A DNA stretch of 64,000 nt from Acidobacteriaceae bacterium (GTDB taxonomy: Bacteria; Acidobacteriota; Terriglobia; Terriglobales; Acidobacteriaceae). Location: the NCBI GenBank assembly GCA_030041435.1, contig JASHNW010000065.1:1-64000 (forward strand), given 5' to 3'. Below, one piece after another: positions 62,897 through 64,000 of the stretch (the first letter of the stretch is position 1; every line of letters begins with the position of its first letter). The notes beneath the pieces are model-generated. The model saw only the letters and a program-made list of their open reading frames with translations. It was not told the origin of the DNA and did not search any database. The translations under genes were made by a program, and so were the position numbers.

Positions 62897-64000
62897 AGGC
62901 GTTTGCCGGTTGCGGCAAAGATGGCATTGGCGACAGCGGGGGCGGTGAGACCTACGGCGGCTTCACCAAGACCGTGTGGATCGGCATGGCTTTCGATGAA
63001 CCAGGTTTCGAACTTCGGCGCATCGGAGAAGCGCAGAACGTCGTAGCCATCGAAGTTCTGCTGCTCGACGGCCCCGTTCCTGACCGTGATCTCTTCCTTC
63101 AGAATCGCGCTCAGAGTGAAGACGGCTCCGCCCTCTAACTGTGCTCGCGCCCCGTTTGGATTGATCACCTGTCCGCAGTCGACCACGGTGACGAGGCGGT
63201 CAACGCGAATGGCGCCGCGCTCGACGGTGACTTCAGCGACCTGAGCGAGATACGCATACACATTGGTGCACGCGATGCCGCGACCGCGGCCCGGAGGGAG
63301 CGGTTTGCCCCAATCGCCCTTCTTTGCAGCCAGGTCGAGGACCGCGACGAGGCGTTGCGGCTCAAAAGGGCGCTGATCAGAGGTCGCCTTTCCTTTCGGG
63401 ATCGGGGGAAGCTCAAGGAGGCGCCGGCGGAACTGGTATGGATCCTGCTTTGCGGCGCGGGCCAGTTCGTCGATGAACGACTCGACCGCGAAGACGTTGA
63501 ACGAACTCTCAACGGAACGCCACCACGCCCGCGGTACAGCGCTCTCGGCCAGGGAAAACGAAGTGCGGATATTCGCGATGGGATAGGCGAGATCGCCGGG
63601 AAGTTCATCGCCGCTCGGTTTCCATTTGCCGGGCTCACTCCAGAACGCGCCGATCGCGGTGTCGACAAGATAGTCGGACCAGGCGACGATTCGTCCTTTG
63701 TCATCGACCGCACCACGCATGCGGCGCATGCCGGTCGGCCGGTAGAAGTCGTGGGTCATATCGTCTTCGCGTGTCCAGACAAGCTGCACCGGTCCGGAAA
63801 CGTGGCGGGCGATTTGCGCAGCTTCGGTTTGGAAGTCGTACTGGAAGCGCCGTCCGAACCCTCCCCCCATGAAGGTCGTATAAACCGTGATGGCGGACTC
63901 GGGCAGCCGCAGCTCCGTGGCTATGACGGTGCGGCTGCGGTTGGCACACTGCGAGGGGCACCATACTTCACAAGTTTCGCCCCGCAGGTGCATGGTGATG
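62857..64000 (-). CDS. Molybdopterin-binding large subunit of a xanthine-dehydrogenase-family hydroxylase (partial)
   Basis: The last 381 residues are visible; the gene enters from the right edge. Features of the isoquinoline 1-oxidoreductase beta-subunit branch: EVWCPSQCANRSR, FMGGGFGRRFQYDFQTEAAQ, VQLVWTREDDMTHDFYRP and, near the end, HGLGEAAVGLTAPAVANAIF, where the Glu is the likely catalytic base at the Mo site. It would oxidise an N-heterocycle or aldehyde in the periplasm together with a 2Fe-2S small subunit that is not visible here. Its 3' end overlaps the truncated + strand stub by 40 bp. Confidence 0.88.
   Translation of the reverse strand, partial: ITMHLRGETCEVWCPSQCANRSRTVIATELRLPESAITVYTTFMGGGFGRRFQYDFQTEAAQIARHVSGPVQLVWTREDDMTHDFYRPTGMRRMRGAVDDKGRIVAWSDYLVDTAIGAFWSEPGKWKPSGDELPGDLAYPIANIRTSFSLAESAVPRAWWRSVESSFNVFAVESFIDELARAAKQDPYQFRRRLLELPPIPKGKATSDQRPFEPQRLVAVLDLAAKKGDWGKPLPPGRGRGIACTNVYAYLAQVAEVTVERGAIRVDRLVTVVDCGQVINPNGARAQLEGGAVFTLSAILKEEITVRNGAVEQQNFDGYDVLRFSDAPKFETWFIESHADPHGLGEAAVGLTAPAVANAIFAATGKRLHRMPFRMDESLT

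Overview
The window looks like a chromosomal segment of a soil Acidobacteriota, probably class Terriglobia. This is inferred from the combination of high G+C coding, two very large Oar-type TonB-dependent receptors with N-terminal carboxypeptidase-regulatory-like domains, a VWFA-related protein of the acidobacterial type, paired CRTAC1/ASPIC-UnbV beta-propeller proteins, and many secreted glycoside hydrolases. No rRNA, tRNA, CRISPR array, transposase or phage gene was recognised by eye.

Left part (0-20.8 kb): a truncated sensor kinase on the left edge, an exported unknown, a fatty-acid desaturase, and a large beta-propeller/phosphoesterase. A 1-kb gene-free zone follows, full of repeats: a 150-bp pair, one copy of a 111-bp inverted-repeat element, and short tandem words. 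Next come a membrane protein with a duplicated domain, a HAD phosphatase, and a small accessory patch (higBA toxin-antitoxin, a trypsin-like peptidase, a broken HAD copy). Core genes follow: holA, glgC, a methylmalonyl-CoA mutase large subunit, and an M1 metallopeptidase.

Middle part (19.4-39 kb): a MocR-type regulator that has Arg where the PLP lysine should be is divergent from an exported two-repeat protein and an outer-membrane barrel protein. A GH51 arabinofuranosidase is divergent from a TonB-dependent receptor. A 1040-residue secreted orphan precedes a VWFA protein. A Tat-exported GH116 glycosidase is translationally coupled to a CobW/G3E GTPase.

Right part (39-64 kb): a compact + strand unit TPR - CRTAC1 - CRTAC1 - sugar-binding-type lipoprotein leads to a NarL-type two-component pair whose kinase has an OB-like extracytoplasmic region. 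Next is a second giant TonB receptor, with a LacI/cre-like palindrome upstream and a strong terminator downstream. A co-oriented secreted-enzyme series follows: TPR, GH51, glutaminase-A-like, GH3, GH92, then a broken stub of a further polysaccharide-related gene. Together these suggest a SusC/D-free acidobacterial glycan-utilisation locus: sensing (lipoprotein, kinase, regulator), outer-membrane uptake (TonB receptor) and periplasmic or extracellular depolymerisation of arabinose-, beta-glycoside- and alpha-mannose-containing glycans. The window ends inside a molybdenum hydroxylase large subunit.

All assignments come from reading motifs by eye. Family names are from general knowledge, and no database search was run.
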